Source: Marinobacterium aestuarii
Lineage (GTDB): Bacteria > Pseudomonadota > Gammaproteobacteria > Pseudomonadales > Balneatricaceae
Assembly (NCBI RefSeq): GCF_001651805.1
Contig: NZ_CP015839.1
Span: forward strand, 682,001-746,000
Direction of reading: 5' to 3'
DNA: 64,000 nt
Shown here: positions 50,011-58,323 of the stretch, one piece after another
How positions within the stretch are numbered: the first letter of the stretch is position 1
Layout: each line of letters begins with the position of its first letter
Notes under the pieces: model-generated
Database searches by the model: none
What the model saw: the letters and a program-made list of their open reading frames with translations, nothing else
Told to the model about the DNA's origin: nothing
Position numbers and translations under genes: made by a program

Positions 50011-51015
50011 TTAAAGGGCGTTGATTTTATCAAGCATGCCCGGTGTCCAGGCTTTGGAGTAATCCGAGTTCAGATAGGCCGCCTGCACGGTGGTCTGAAA
50101 GGCTTTCAGATCGGGTTCGTAGACTTTGAGTCCCTGATCCTTGAAGAACTGCACCAGATCGGTTTCGAGTTTCAGCTGTTTCTGACGGCCACTTTCGGCG
50201 GCGTCATCGGCGGCTTGCTGCAGGGTAGCCTGCTGCGCAGCGGTGAGTTCGTTCCAGACTTTGTTCGAGATGGCGATATAGTTCAGATCCACCAGATGGC
50301 TGGTCAGTACTATCTGCTTGGTGACTTCGTACAGCTTGGCATCCTTGTCGGTGGGCAGAGGGTTGTCCTGTCCATCCACGGCACCGGTTTGCAGTGCGGT
50401 GTACACCTCGCTAAAGGCCATCGGGGTCGGGTTGGCGCCCAGGGCGCGGCCCAGGAACTGCCATGCATCGGAGCCCGGCATTCTCAGTTTCACACCGGCC
50501 AGATCCGCGGGGGTTTTAACGTCCTGCTCGGTCCGCAGATTGACGTGACGACGTCCCAGGTACATGACGCTGAGCAGTTTTATACCCAGTTCATCCTCGA
50601 CTTTCTGTTTCAGCGGGGACATGAAGTCGGCCGCAAAGACACGCTTTTGATGCTCGGCATCGCGATGCACGTAACCGGCGCTAAAAATTGAAAACTCGGG
50701 GAAGAACTCGGCCAGTTCCTGCGCCGAGGTAATGGTCATTTCCAGGTTGCCGCGCGCAATGGCTTCAATTTCGGTGCCCTGTTTGAACAGAGAACTGTTC
50801 CAATGGCCTTCGAAGTTTGCGAAAGAGGCAATCGCCGGCGCGAAGACTTCCGTCATGGCCACCGCTCGCTGATCCGTGGCCGATGCAATGGCCGACATGC
50901 GCAATTTAATTTCGGCGGCCTGGGCCAGGGAAGATACGCCGATAACCGTTGCAATGGTGGCTGCGGTAACAATGCGCTTGAGGCTTTCTTTTGCAAAGAT
51001 ACCCGTTGCTTTCAT
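50011..51015 (-). CDS. TRAP transporter substrate-binding protein, DctP type
   Basis: A 334-residue periplasmic protein with a signal peptide (about 1-33, ending SLAQA-A). The TRAP solute-receptor core shows TPADLAGVKLRMPGSDAWQF with the conserved Arg that binds a carboxylate, and VDGQDNPLPT. The likely cargo is a carboxylic acid; the neighbouring AroE-like genes suggest a quinate- or shikimate-like acid, which is inference. A 33-base inverted repeat lies about 90 bases upstream. Confidence 0.93.
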   Translation of the reverse strand: MKATGIFAKESLKRIVTAATIATVIGVSSLAQAAEIKLRMSAIASATDQRAVAMTEVFAPAIASFANFEGHWNSSLFKQGTEIEAIARGNLEMTITSAQELAEFFPEFSIFSAGYVHRDAEHQKRVFAADFMSPLKQKVEDELGIKLLSVMYLGRRHVNLRTEQDVKTPADLAGVKLRMPGSDAWQFLGRALGANPTPMAFSEVYTALQTGAVDGQDNPLPTDKDAKLYEVTKQIVLTSHLVDLNYIAISNKVWNELTAAQQATLQQAADDAAESGRQKQLKLETDLVQFFKDQGLKVYEPDLKAFQTTVQAAYLNSDYSKAWTPGMLDKINAL

Positions 51016-51105
51016 AGTCAGTACTCCGATTTATTATGTTTATAAAGGCGTGCTTTCGTTGCCTGGGCAAACCCTGAGCCGATAGTTACATGGTGAAATC
51101 GGGCC

Positions 51106-51138
51106 CACAATATTCGAAATTCAATAACGAATATTGTG
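51106..51138. promoter_or_regulatory. Long inverted repeat upstream of the TRAP operon
   Basis: CACAATATTCG (51106-51116) and CGAATATTGTG (51128-51138) are perfect complements across 11 bases. The inner TTCG-N11-CGAA fits the spacing of LysR-type boxes (T-N11-A). The LysR gene is next door. Confidence 0.65.
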
Positions 51139-51299
51139 AAAATACATAGAGTGTTAAATATTTATGTGATGATCTAATGATGGTGCGGGCGGGTTTCGGC
51201 ACCAGGCGCTGTGCGTCAGGTTGCCTGCATAGAGGCGTTTTCAGGCACTGTCTGTTTCAGCGGGAAATGCGGGAGCAGGGCGTGTTTTAATCCGGCAAC

Positions 51300-52208
51300 T
51301 CAGCGCTGAAACAGCGCTGCGCAGGTTGCTCTGAGCCAGCGGTTGCCGGCGTCCTGATGATAGCGTGCATGCCAGTGCTGCTTGACCGTGAACGACGCGA
51401 TCGGCACCGGGCAGTCATAGACCTCAATCGCCCAGCTACGGGCCAGGGTTTCGCCAATATGACGCGGAATGGTCGCGATCAGGTCGGTGGTGGAAATGAT
51501 CGCGGCCAATCCCAAAAATCCGGGCAGTTTCAGCAAAATCCTGCGCTCGATCTGCTGTTGTTTCATGGCATCGTCCAGCAGCAGGTGGCCGGTGCCGGAC
51601 ACTATACCTATATGTCCTTCGGCGCTGTAGTCCGTCCGTGTAAAGGTATCCTGAATGCGCGCGTGGTGGCGATTCACCAGGCAAACCCAGTCCTGAGGAT
51701 ACAGCACCTGCTGATAGAACCCGGATTCGAGTCCTGGCAGCAGCCCCAGCGCCAGATCGACATCGCCGGATTGCAGCAGCTTTGCGGTGTCATCATTAAT
51801 GCGCACGGCTTCCAGCCGGACCATTGGCGCGGTGGCGCGCACATGGGCCAGGAGTCGTGGGAGCAGGGTGATATGGCTGGCGTCGGTCATGCAGATACGA
51901 AAATCGCGCTGGGCCGTTGCCGGCGCGAATTCAGGTTCCCAGGCGGAGAGCCGCCGCAGTGAATCCAGTGCATCGCGGGCCAGGCCGATGAGTTCGTCGG
52001 CGCGGGGGGTGGGCAGCATGCCTTCGGCCGAGCGTACGAACAGTGGATCGTTCAACTCCTTGCGCAGGCGCGCCAGCCAGATGCTTACCGTGGGCTGACT
52101 CTGGCCCAGCAGTTCGGCCGAGCGGGTGACACTGCCGGTGCTGTAGAGCAGATCGAATAGCCGCAGCAGCTTGACGTCAACGAGGCGGGTATCGGTTTCA
52201 GATGTCAT
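51300..52208 (-). CDS. LysR-family transcriptional regulator
   Basis: A 302-residue LysR protein: helix-turn-helix at about 10-65 (SVTRSAELLGQSQPTVSIWL) and a two-lobe effector domain (about 90-300). I use the ATG at 52208; a TTG at 52226 would add six residues. The gene lies between the TRAP operon (same strand, downstream) and the divergent operon starting at 52453, so it is well placed to control both. Confidence 0.9.
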   Translation of the reverse strand: MTSETDTRLVDVKLLRLFDLLYSTGSVTRSAELLGQSQPTVSIWLARLRKELNDPLFVRSAEGMLPTPRADELIGLARDALDSLRRLSAWEPEFAPATAQRDFRICMTDASHITLLPRLLAHVRATAPMVRLEAVRINDDTAKLLQSGDVDLALGLLPGLESGFYQQVLYPQDWVCLVNRHHARIQDTFTRTDYSAEGHIGIVSGTGHLLLDDAMKQQQIERRILLKLPGFLGLAAIISTTDLIATIPRHIGETLARSWAIEVYDCPVPIASFTVKQHWHARYHQDAGNRWLRATCAALFQR

Positions 52209-52339
52209 ATCTATGTGAATTCGCAATATGAGGTCGCCAGATCATTTCATAATTAATAATTGGAATGCAACGCGCCCGGACTCTTTGTTCGGGCCGCGTT
52301 AGGGCGGCGTCTTGTTCTGCGTCTGTCGATGACTATAAA

Positions 52340-52363
52340 AAAACACAATGCATATTATGTTTT
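52340..52363. promoter_or_regulatory. Inverted repeat before the divergent catabolic operon
   Basis: AAAACACAAT (52340-52349) and ATTATGTTTT (52354-52363) pair at nine of ten positions across GCAT. It lies about 90 bases before the ketopantoate-reductase-like gene, in AT-rich DNA unlike the surroundings, and could be a promoter or regulator site. Confidence 0.4.
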
Positions 52364-52452
52364 TTATTGAATTTACGATGATGGCCGCGGGCCTTATCGT
52401 GATGGTCACTGCAATGGCGTTTGTTCTGGCGCCAGAGACGAGAGGCTCGACT

Positions 52453-53379
52453 ATGAAAATATGTGTACTGGGGGCCGGTGCCCTTGGTTGTTCGATCGGC
52501 GGTGTACTGACTGAAGCTGGCCAGGATGTCTGGCTGATCAACCGCTCCCGGGCGCATGTCGATGCGATGAACGCATCGGGTCTGCGCATGCTGGATGCGG
52601 GTGTTGAGCGTCGCGTAACGGTCAAGGCTGCGCTGGACAGCAGCGATGTCGGCATCGTCGATCTGATCATCGTGTTGGTGAAATCCTATGATACCGCGGC
52701 GGCCATAGCGTCGGCCGCGCCGATGATTGGCGAGCATACCCAGGTACTGTCGCTGCAAAACGGCCTGGGCCACGAGGATATTCTGGTGGCCGCCGTGGGG
52801 GCGCATCGGGTGCTGGCCGGCAAGACCTATGTCGGTGGCGTGATGACCGGACCTGGCCGTATCACTATAGGTACGCGCGGCAAGCAAACCATCATCGGTG
52901 AGCTGGACGGGTCTGTCTCTGAGCGGGTCAGTGCGATCGCCGCTGTGTTCAATCGGGCGGGGCTGGAGACAACCGTCAGTCCGAACATTCTGGGCACCAT
53001 CTGGGACAAGTTGCTGATTAACGTCGCCACCGGTGCGCTGGCGGGCATTACGGGGCTGGGCTACGGCGATCTTTATTCGGTTGACGAGATTGCGGACTGT
53101 GCGACGGCGGCGGTGGCTGAAGCCATGGCGGTGGCCCGGGCCAACAGCGTTGAGCTGTCGCTGACCGAGCCGCGCCAGGCCTGGGATATGGCCGGTGCCG
53201 GGCTGCCGGCCGGATTCAAGACCTCGATGCTGCAGAGCCTGGAGAAGGGGTCGAAAACTGAAATCGATTTTATCAATGGTGCGGTGGTGCGCTGGGGGGA
53301 GCGCTGCGGTGTGGCCACCCCGGTCAACAGCACGCTGGTCGCCTGTATCAAGGGCATCGAACGGCGTCTTGCGGTTTAG
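52453..53379 (+). CDS. Ketopantoate reductase-family dehydrogenase (PanE/ApbA)
   Basis: A 308-residue NAD(P)H-dependent reductase with the N-terminal motif MKICVLGAGALGCSIGG, the catalytic Lys in VLVKSYDTAAA/LAGKTYVGGV region, and the C-terminal helical domain with NSTLVACIKGIERR. Family members reduce 2-oxo acids such as ketopantoate; in catabolic clusters they often act on other 2-hydroxy or 2-oxo acids. ATG 52453 gives the correct N-terminus. It opens an operon running to aroQ. Confidence 0.88.
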   Translation: MKICVLGAGALGCSIGGVLTEAGQDVWLINRSRAHVDAMNASGLRMLDAGVERRVTVKAALDSSDVGIVDLIIVLVKSYDTAAAIASAAPMIGEHTQVLSLQNGLGHEDILVAAVGAHRVLAGKTYVGGVMTGPGRITIGTRGKQTIIGELDGSVSERVSAIAAVFNRAGLETTVSPNILGTIWDKLLINVATGALAGITGLGYGDLYSVDEIADCATAAVAEAMAVARANSVELSLTEPRQAWDMAGAGLPAGFKTSMLQSLEKGSKTEIDFINGAVVRWGERCGVATPVNSTLVACIKGIERRLAV

Positions 53380-53402
53380 TTTGGTAATGCGGAGTTAAAA
53401 CA

Positions 53403-53801
53403 ATGGCTTATAGCAATAAATCCTACGTCGAACATGTGGCGATACGGGTGCGCGATATTCACTGGCATATTCGCTTCTTCCGCGAAGTGCTGGGGCAGAC
53501 CCTGCGTGAAGTCGATGGCCCGGCGGAAAATCCGCGTCAGTACTGGACGCTTGGCGGTATTCAGCTCATGGCGACCCCCGACTTCGATGCGCCGCCGAGC
53601 AATGACAGCGGCTGGCTGGCCCATCTGGGCATCATGGTGGAAGACCTGGAGGCAGCACTGCAGCAAGCTCGGGGCTGGAATGTCACCGAACTGCCCCAGG
53701 GCCCCAACTGGCTGCAATTACCGGATGGCCTGGCCGTTGAGCTTATTCAGGCCAGCGGCACCGCCGTGGCTACTGTGCTCGCGATTGATCCGCGTGCCTG
53801 A
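53403..53801 (+). CDS. VOC-superfamily (glyoxalase-fold) protein
   Basis: A 132-residue single-domain VOC protein with the glyoxalase-like start YVEHVAIRVRDIHWHIRFF and a C-terminal LQLPDGLAVELIQA. Possible metal ligands are His11, His63-type and Glu residues. It could be an isomerase, lyase or dioxygenase half; substrate unknown. It lies 23 bases after the PanE-like gene. Confidence 0.82.
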   Translation: MAYSNKSYVEHVAIRVRDIHWHIRFFREVLGQTLREVDGPAENPRQYWTLGGIQLMATPDFDAPPSNDSGWLAHLGIMVEDLEAALQQARGWNVTELPQGPNWLQLPDGLAVELIQASGTAVATVLAIDPRA

Positions 53802-53842
53802 TCGCGTATCCCTTTCACACTGCAACGACCCGGAGCCCGCAT

Positions 53843-54322
53843 ATGAGTTCGAATAACAACCGTTTTAGCACCCCCGAACGTTACTGGGATGACGCCAGCG
53901 AGGGGGATGTCTGTCTGAGTCCGACCTATGAGGTCACCGAAGCGCGTATCAATGCCTACGCCGAGCTGACCGGTGACTTTACCCCGGTGCATGTCGATGA
54001 GGAGTATGCCAAGACCACGCCGTTCGGCACTCGCGTCGCCCATGGTTTGCTGGGGCTGTCCATCGCCGATGGCCTCAAGACACAGAGCGAATACCGTTTT
54101 GTCCCGGGTATGTCCCTGGGCTGGACCTGGGATTTCGTGCTGCCGATCAAGATTGGTGACGTACTACGGGTGCGTTTTAGCGTGACCGGCATGCGCGCCT
54201 CCAACAGCCGTCCGGGCTGGGGCATCGTGATACTGCCCTCGGAGCTGATCAATCAGCACGATGAGGTGGTGCACCGCGGCGAACACCGTTTGATGGTGCC
54301 GCGTCGTCCCGGTGCCTTTTAG
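53843..54322 (+). CDS. MaoC-family hydratase
   Basis: A 159-residue hot-dog-fold protein. The MaoC hydratase motif is visible as YAELTGDFTPVHVDEEYAKTT, with the catalytic Asp and His, then VAHGLLGLSIADGL. Members hydrate enoyl-CoA thioesters, including mesaconyl-CoA. With the following CoA-transferase it suggests that an unsaturated acid is activated to its CoA ester and hydrated. Confidence 0.9.
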   Translation: MSSNNNRFSTPERYWDDASEGDVCLSPTYEVTEARINAYAELTGDFTPVHVDEEYAKTTPFGTRVAHGLLGLSIADGLKTQSEYRFVPGMSLGWTWDFVLPIKIGDVLRVRFSVTGMRASNSRPGWGIVILPSELINQHDEVVHRGEHRLMVPRRPGAF

Positions 54323-54484
54323 GCGCGAATCAACACGGCCCTTATAGACCCACACCGGCTGTCCCGCACCGGCGGGTGCTTCAGGCCACGAAACCCAGGC
54401 CCCGGCACTGCTGCGTTTCCGCTTTTATCAATACAGCGGGCAGGCGTGCCCAGGGCTGGCATCAAACACTAGAGGAATTGACAC

Positions 54485-55750
54485 ATGACGACACAAGCAC
54501 GTCCGCTCGAAGGCATCCGTGTTATCGATTACAGCCATTTTCTGGCGGGCCCCTACCTGTCACGCTGCCTGGCGGCCATGGGCGCCGAAGTGATCAAGGT
54601 CGAGCGCCCCGGCGAAGGCGATGCCGGCCGGGCTCACCCCTATTTTATCGAGGGGCAGAGCGGCTATTTTATGCAACAGAACATGGGCAAGCAGGGGCTG
54701 TGCATCAATGTCAAGGATCCCAAGGGTCTCGAGATGATGCAAAAACTGATCGAGACGGCCGATGTGTTTGTCGAAAACTACCGTCCAGGTGCCCTGAACA
54801 AACTGGGCCTTGGCTACGAAGCCCTGGCAGAGATTAATCCCGGGTTGGTGTATTGCTCGGTATCGGCCTACGGCCATACCGGGCCGGATTCGCACCGCGC
54901 CGGTTTCGGTCTTATTGCCGAAGCCAAGAGCGGCATCATGGCGATGGTCGGAGAGCCCGGCGAAGCGCCGCCGCTGCTGCGGGTGGCGCTGGGGGACATG
55001 TACACCGGCATACACGGTGTGGCATCCATCTGCGCGGCGCTGCTCGGGCGGGTCAAGTCCGGCAAGGGACAACATATCGACATGGCACTCTATGACTGCC
55101 TGGTGTCGATGCATGAATACGCCGTGCAGTGTTACACGCTGTCCAACGGCGAGGAAATTCCGCAGCAAACCGGTCATGATCTGCCGACGTCAACCCTGTA
55201 TGGGGTCTTTTCGGCCACCGACGGCGATCTGGTGATTGCGGCTCAGGTCGATGTGGCCTGGAAGCGCTTTGCGGGCCTGGTGGCCGAGCAGACGGGCAAC
55301 GCCGCCTTTGCCGAAGATAGCCGATTCCATTGTGCCGCCGGGCGCAACGAGCACCGCCTCGATATTCTGCCGGTGGTACGGGCCTGGGTGGCAGGCAAGA
55401 GTGTGGCTGCCTGTCTGCAGGATCTGGATGCCATCGATGTGCCCTGCGCCAAGGTGCAGACCATCGACGAAGTGCTGGCCGATCCGCAGATCAAGGCCCG
55501 TGGCATGGTGCTGGAACAGGAGCATCCGGTGGTCGGCAAGGTCAGGCTCGCCAACCTGCCGTTCCGCTTTTCCGGTTGCGACACCACCGAGAAAACCCCG
55601 GCGCCGCTGCTGGGGCAGCATAACCGCCAGATCGCCAGCAGCCTCGGTTATGCCGCCGGTGACATCGATGCGCTGATTCGTGATGGCGTGCTGTACAGCG
55701 AAGACAAAGTCAGTGAACTCGGACTGGATACCCTGGGAGAAACAGCATGA
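54485..55750 (+). CDS. Class III (CaiB/BaiF) CoA-transferase
   Basis: A 421-residue enzyme that moves coenzyme A between acids. N-terminal RVIDYSHFLAGPYLSRCLAAMGA and KVERPGEGD are typical; the catalytic Asp is in LGDMYTGIHG. The acid is unknown. It starts 162 bases after the MaoC gene and overlaps aroE by four bases. Confidence 0.93.
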   Translation: MTTQARPLEGIRVIDYSHFLAGPYLSRCLAAMGAEVIKVERPGEGDAGRAHPYFIEGQSGYFMQQNMGKQGLCINVKDPKGLEMMQKLIETADVFVENYRPGALNKLGLGYEALAEINPGLVYCSVSAYGHTGPDSHRAGFGLIAEAKSGIMAMVGEPGEAPPLLRVALGDMYTGIHGVASICAALLGRVKSGKGQHIDMALYDCLVSMHEYAVQCYTLSNGEEIPQQTGHDLPTSTLYGVFSATDGDLVIAAQVDVAWKRFAGLVAEQTGNAAFAEDSRFHCAAGRNEHRLDILPVVRAWVAGKSVAACLQDLDAIDVPCAKVQTIDEVLADPQIKARGMVLEQEHPVVGKVRLANLPFRFSGCDTTEKTPAPLLGQHNRQIASSLGYAAGDIDALIRDGVLYSEDKVSELGLDTLGETA

Positions 55751-56562
55751 CCGATCAATATGCACTGATAGGTAATCCGCTTAGCCACACCAAATCGCCG
55801 TTGATCCACGAGACCTTTGCCGGGGAAACCGCCCAGAGCCTGACCTATGTGGCGATCGAGGCGGAGGCCTTTGCGCCGGCGGTTGACCGTTTCCGGGCGC
55901 AGGGTGGCAAGGGCATGAATGTCACGGCACCGTTCAAGCTGGATGCGTTTGCCTATGCGACGGACCTGTCCGAGCGGGCTCGGCTCGCCGGCGCCGTCAA
56001 CGCCATGCGTTTTGAGGGAGACCGGGTTTTTGCGGAAAACTTTGATGGCGTTGGGCTGGTGAATGATATCCAGCGCAATCTGGGCTTTGAACTCAAGGGG
56101 CGCCGGGTACTGATACTGGGCGCAGGTGGTGCCGCGCGCGGTGCCCTGTTGCCGCTCCTGGAGCAGAATCCGGCGCAGCTGGTGATGGTTAACCGCACGC
56201 TGGAAAAGGCTCAGGCGCTGCGACAGCAGTTCGCCGATGTCGAGAACTTCACGATCATGACCTATGCCGATCTGGTGGGCGAACGCTTTGATATTGTGCT
56301 CAATGCCACCTCTGCGAGCCTGCGCGGCGATCTGCCACCGGTACCGGCTGACGTTTTTTCACCCCAGGGGCTGGCGTATGAGCTGGCCTATGGCAAGGGA
56401 CTGACGCCGTTTCTGCGCCTGGCCAAGGGCGCCGGCGTACATCAGCTGGCGGACGGTGTCGGCATGCTGGTGGAGCAGGCGGCTGAAGCTTTTTTGTGGT
56501 GGCGCGGCATGCGCCCCGATACCCGTGGCCTGATCCATAAATTGACGATTCCGCTCGTCTGA
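55747..56562 (+). CDS. aroE: Shikimate dehydrogenase
   Basis: AroE reduces 3-dehydroshikimate to shikimate with NADPH, or the reverse in catabolism. The 271-residue product has the substrate serines in PLSHTKSPLIHE, the catalytic Lys in NVTAPFK and Asp in ENFDGVG, and the NADP motif LILGAGGAARGAL followed by NRT. The Thr of the usual Asn-Thr-Asp is Phe here. It overlaps the CoA-transferase gene and is followed by aroQ. This catabolic setting suggests a second, specialised copy, not the biosynthetic one. Confidence 0.9.
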   Translation: MTDQYALIGNPLSHTKSPLIHETFAGETAQSLTYVAIEAEAFAPAVDRFRAQGGKGMNVTAPFKLDAFAYATDLSERARLAGAVNAMRFEGDRVFAENFDGVGLVNDIQRNLGFELKGRRVLILGAGGAARGALLPLLEQNPAQLVMVNRTLEKAQALRQQFADVENFTIMTYADLVGERFDIVLNATSASLRGDLPPVPADVFSPQGLAYELAYGKGLTPFLRLAKGAGVHQLADGVGMLVEQAAEAFLWWRGMRPDTRGLIHKLTIPLV

Positions 56563-56592
56563 TCCTGTTCCAACACTGCAAGGCTGGTAAGC

Positions 56593-57021
56593 ATGAACAA
56601 GCTGATCTATGTACTCAATGGGCCGAATCTCAATTTGCTGGGCAAGCGTCAGCCCGAGATATACGGTCATGAAACACTCGCCGACGTGGAGCATAAAATG
56701 CGCGCGCGGGCGGCGCAGCTGGACCTGGAAATCGAGTTTTTCCAGAGTAACTTTGAAGGCGCCCTGGTTGAAAAAGTGCATGAGGTGCGTGATAAAGCCG
56801 CCGGCATTATCATCAACCCGGCGGCACTGTCCCACACCTCGGTGGCCATTCTGGATGCGCTGAACACCTTCGAGTCGCCGGTGATCGAAGTCCATATATC
56901 CAACATCCACAAACGTGAAGCCTTTCGGCACCATTCCTGGGTATCGGCGCGGGCCGAGGGCGTGATCGCCGGCATGGGGACCCTGGGATATATGCTCGCG
57001 CTGGACTATTTCGCCAGCTGA
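56593..57021 (+). CDS. aroQ: Type II 3-dehydroquinate dehydratase
   Basis: AroQ interconverts 3-dehydroquinate and 3-dehydroshikimate. The 142-residue product has [18 protein letters not shown] with the catalytic Arg and Tyr at the flexible loop, [12 protein letters not shown] with the catalytic Asn and His, and [17 protein letters not shown]. Length is normal (about 145). As the last gene of this operon it points to breakdown of quinate- or dehydroquinate-like compounds, but a housekeeping copy could also be placed here. Confidence 0.95.
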   Translation: MNKLIYVLNGPNLNLLGKRQPEIYGHETLADVEHKMRARAAQLDLEIEFFQSNFEGALVEKVHEVRDKAAGIIINPAALSHTSVAILDALNTFESPVIEVHISNIHKREAFRHHSWVSARAEGVIAGMGTLGYMLALDYFAS

Positions 57022-57138
57022 CAGGCCAGGAAGGTCCGCTGGACGCAAGGCGCTATTGATTAACGCAAGTAGTGTTTCTACAGCCTGCTAATGCCGTGTC
57101 GCTGCTGGCCGGCTGCCTGGGGGCACTGTATGGCCAGG

Positions 57139-58167
57139 TTAAAGGTTTTCGGAGGTATAGATCTCCAGTGGCACCGGTATCTGTATGGGCTCGGTGCCCA
57201 TTCCCCGGTCCAGTACTCGCGCCATGGCCTCCACCAGCCTTTCTGCGATCACATCCCGCGGATTGGACAGCACCAGATCCACGGTGCCGTCGATCAGCGC
57301 GATGCGCGTTTCCTCTGTCAGGTCGGTGCAGACCACGAAAGGCCTGGTGGCTGGGTCTGTCTTGCGTAGCACCTCGATAATGCCTTCAATACCGCCGCCA
57401 GCAACATAGATGCCCACCAGGTCAGCATTGTTTTCGATCAGTGCCTGAATGGAAGCCCTGGCCTGTTCTGGGTCTTCCCGGCTGACGAGCGTTTCCAGTA
57501 CCTGGAATTGGGGGGCATTTTCGCGAAAGTAGGAGCGAAAACTGATCTCGCAGATTTCCTGGCAAAGATAACTGTGGCTGCCGAGCAACACCACCACCTT
57601 GCCGGGCTTTTTGCTCAGGCGGGCAATGCTCCAGGCCGCAGTTCTGCCGGCTTTTCTGTTCTCGCGTCCGACATGGCCGGCCCGCAGCTCGGTAGTGAGG
57701 TCTGAGACCAGGGCAAAGGTGGGGATGCCTTTGGCGTGTAGCTGATCGATGGCCAGGCAGACGGCCGGGTGATTGGCGGTGACCACCGCCAGCGCATCCA
57801 CTTTGGCAGCCAGTTTGTGCATGGCATCCACAACATTCTGGGGCTTCAGCTCATCTATAAACTCCACTACAGGGGTGCCGCGAATGGCTTTGGATGCTTC
57901 GGTCGCGCGAATCAGTTCCTCAGCCAAGGCCTTGTAAAAAGGGGTGCTGCGCTTTTGCAGAATAAACCCCAGCCGGCGCTCCGGCGCTTCCTCCTCCAGC
58001 CTGCGCCTGATGATACCTGCGCCTCTATAGCCGATGGCTTCTGCTGCCTCAAGTACCTGCTGGGCGGTTTCCGGTCGGACCTTCACCCGACCATTGACGA
58101 CGCGGTCGACGGTTGCGATGCCGACGCCGGCTTTCTTGGCGACATCTGCCAGGGTGGGAGTCTTCAT
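57139..58167 (-). CDS. LacI-family transcriptional regulator
   Basis: A 342-residue repressor with the LacI helix-turn-helix TLADVAKKAGVGIATVDRVV at 4-23, the hinge (about 46-60) and a periplasmic-binding-protein-like effector domain. It should bind a sugar or cyclitol. Its start is 15 bases from a 25-bp operator-like repeat (58183-58207) in the gap shared with the divergent hydroxylase gene, and a near copy stands before the binding-protein gene at 63355. Confidence 0.93.
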   Translation of the reverse strand: MKTPTLADVAKKAGVGIATVDRVVNGRVKVRPETAQQVLEAAEAIGYRGAGIIRRRLEEEAPERRLGFILQKRSTPFYKALAEELIRATEASKAIRGTPVVEFIDELKPQNVVDAMHKLAAKVDALAVVTANHPAVCLAIDQLHAKGIPTFALVSDLTTELRAGHVGRENRKAGRTAAWSIARLSKKPGKVVVLLGSHSYLCQEICEISFRSYFRENAPQFQVLETLVSREDPEQARASIQALIENNADLVGIYVAGGGIEGIIEVLRKTDPATRPFVVCTDLTEETRIALIDGTVDLVLSNPRDVIAERLVEAMARVLDRGMGTEPIQIPVPLEIYTSENL

Positions 58168-58182
58168 GGAAGGGTCCTATAA

Positions 58183-58207
58183 TGATGTATTTTGATAAAT
58201 AATATCA
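58183..58207. promoter_or_regulatory. Candidate LacI operator 1
   Basis: A 25-base imperfect inverted repeat with left arm TGATGTATTTT, centre GAT and right arm AAATAATATCA. Its left 18 bases and last 6 bases agree almost entirely with the repeat at 63070. It lies between the divergent LacI and hydroxylase genes. Confidence 0.7.
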
Positions 58208-58323
58208 CTGCATCATTGCCTGGGCAATGCGGAGTTATATAATCGGTCACTCATGAGGGCATTGGCGTTTATCCATATTGCTGCAACGTCAATCCAAGCA
58301 ATCACTGATGAGGGGTGCAAAGA

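Noticed and set aside
52348-52452. N-terminal extension of the ketopantoate-reductase-like protein
   Set aside because: The 35 extra residues are hydrophobic, arise from AT-rich control DNA, and precede the conserved MKICVLGAG start.
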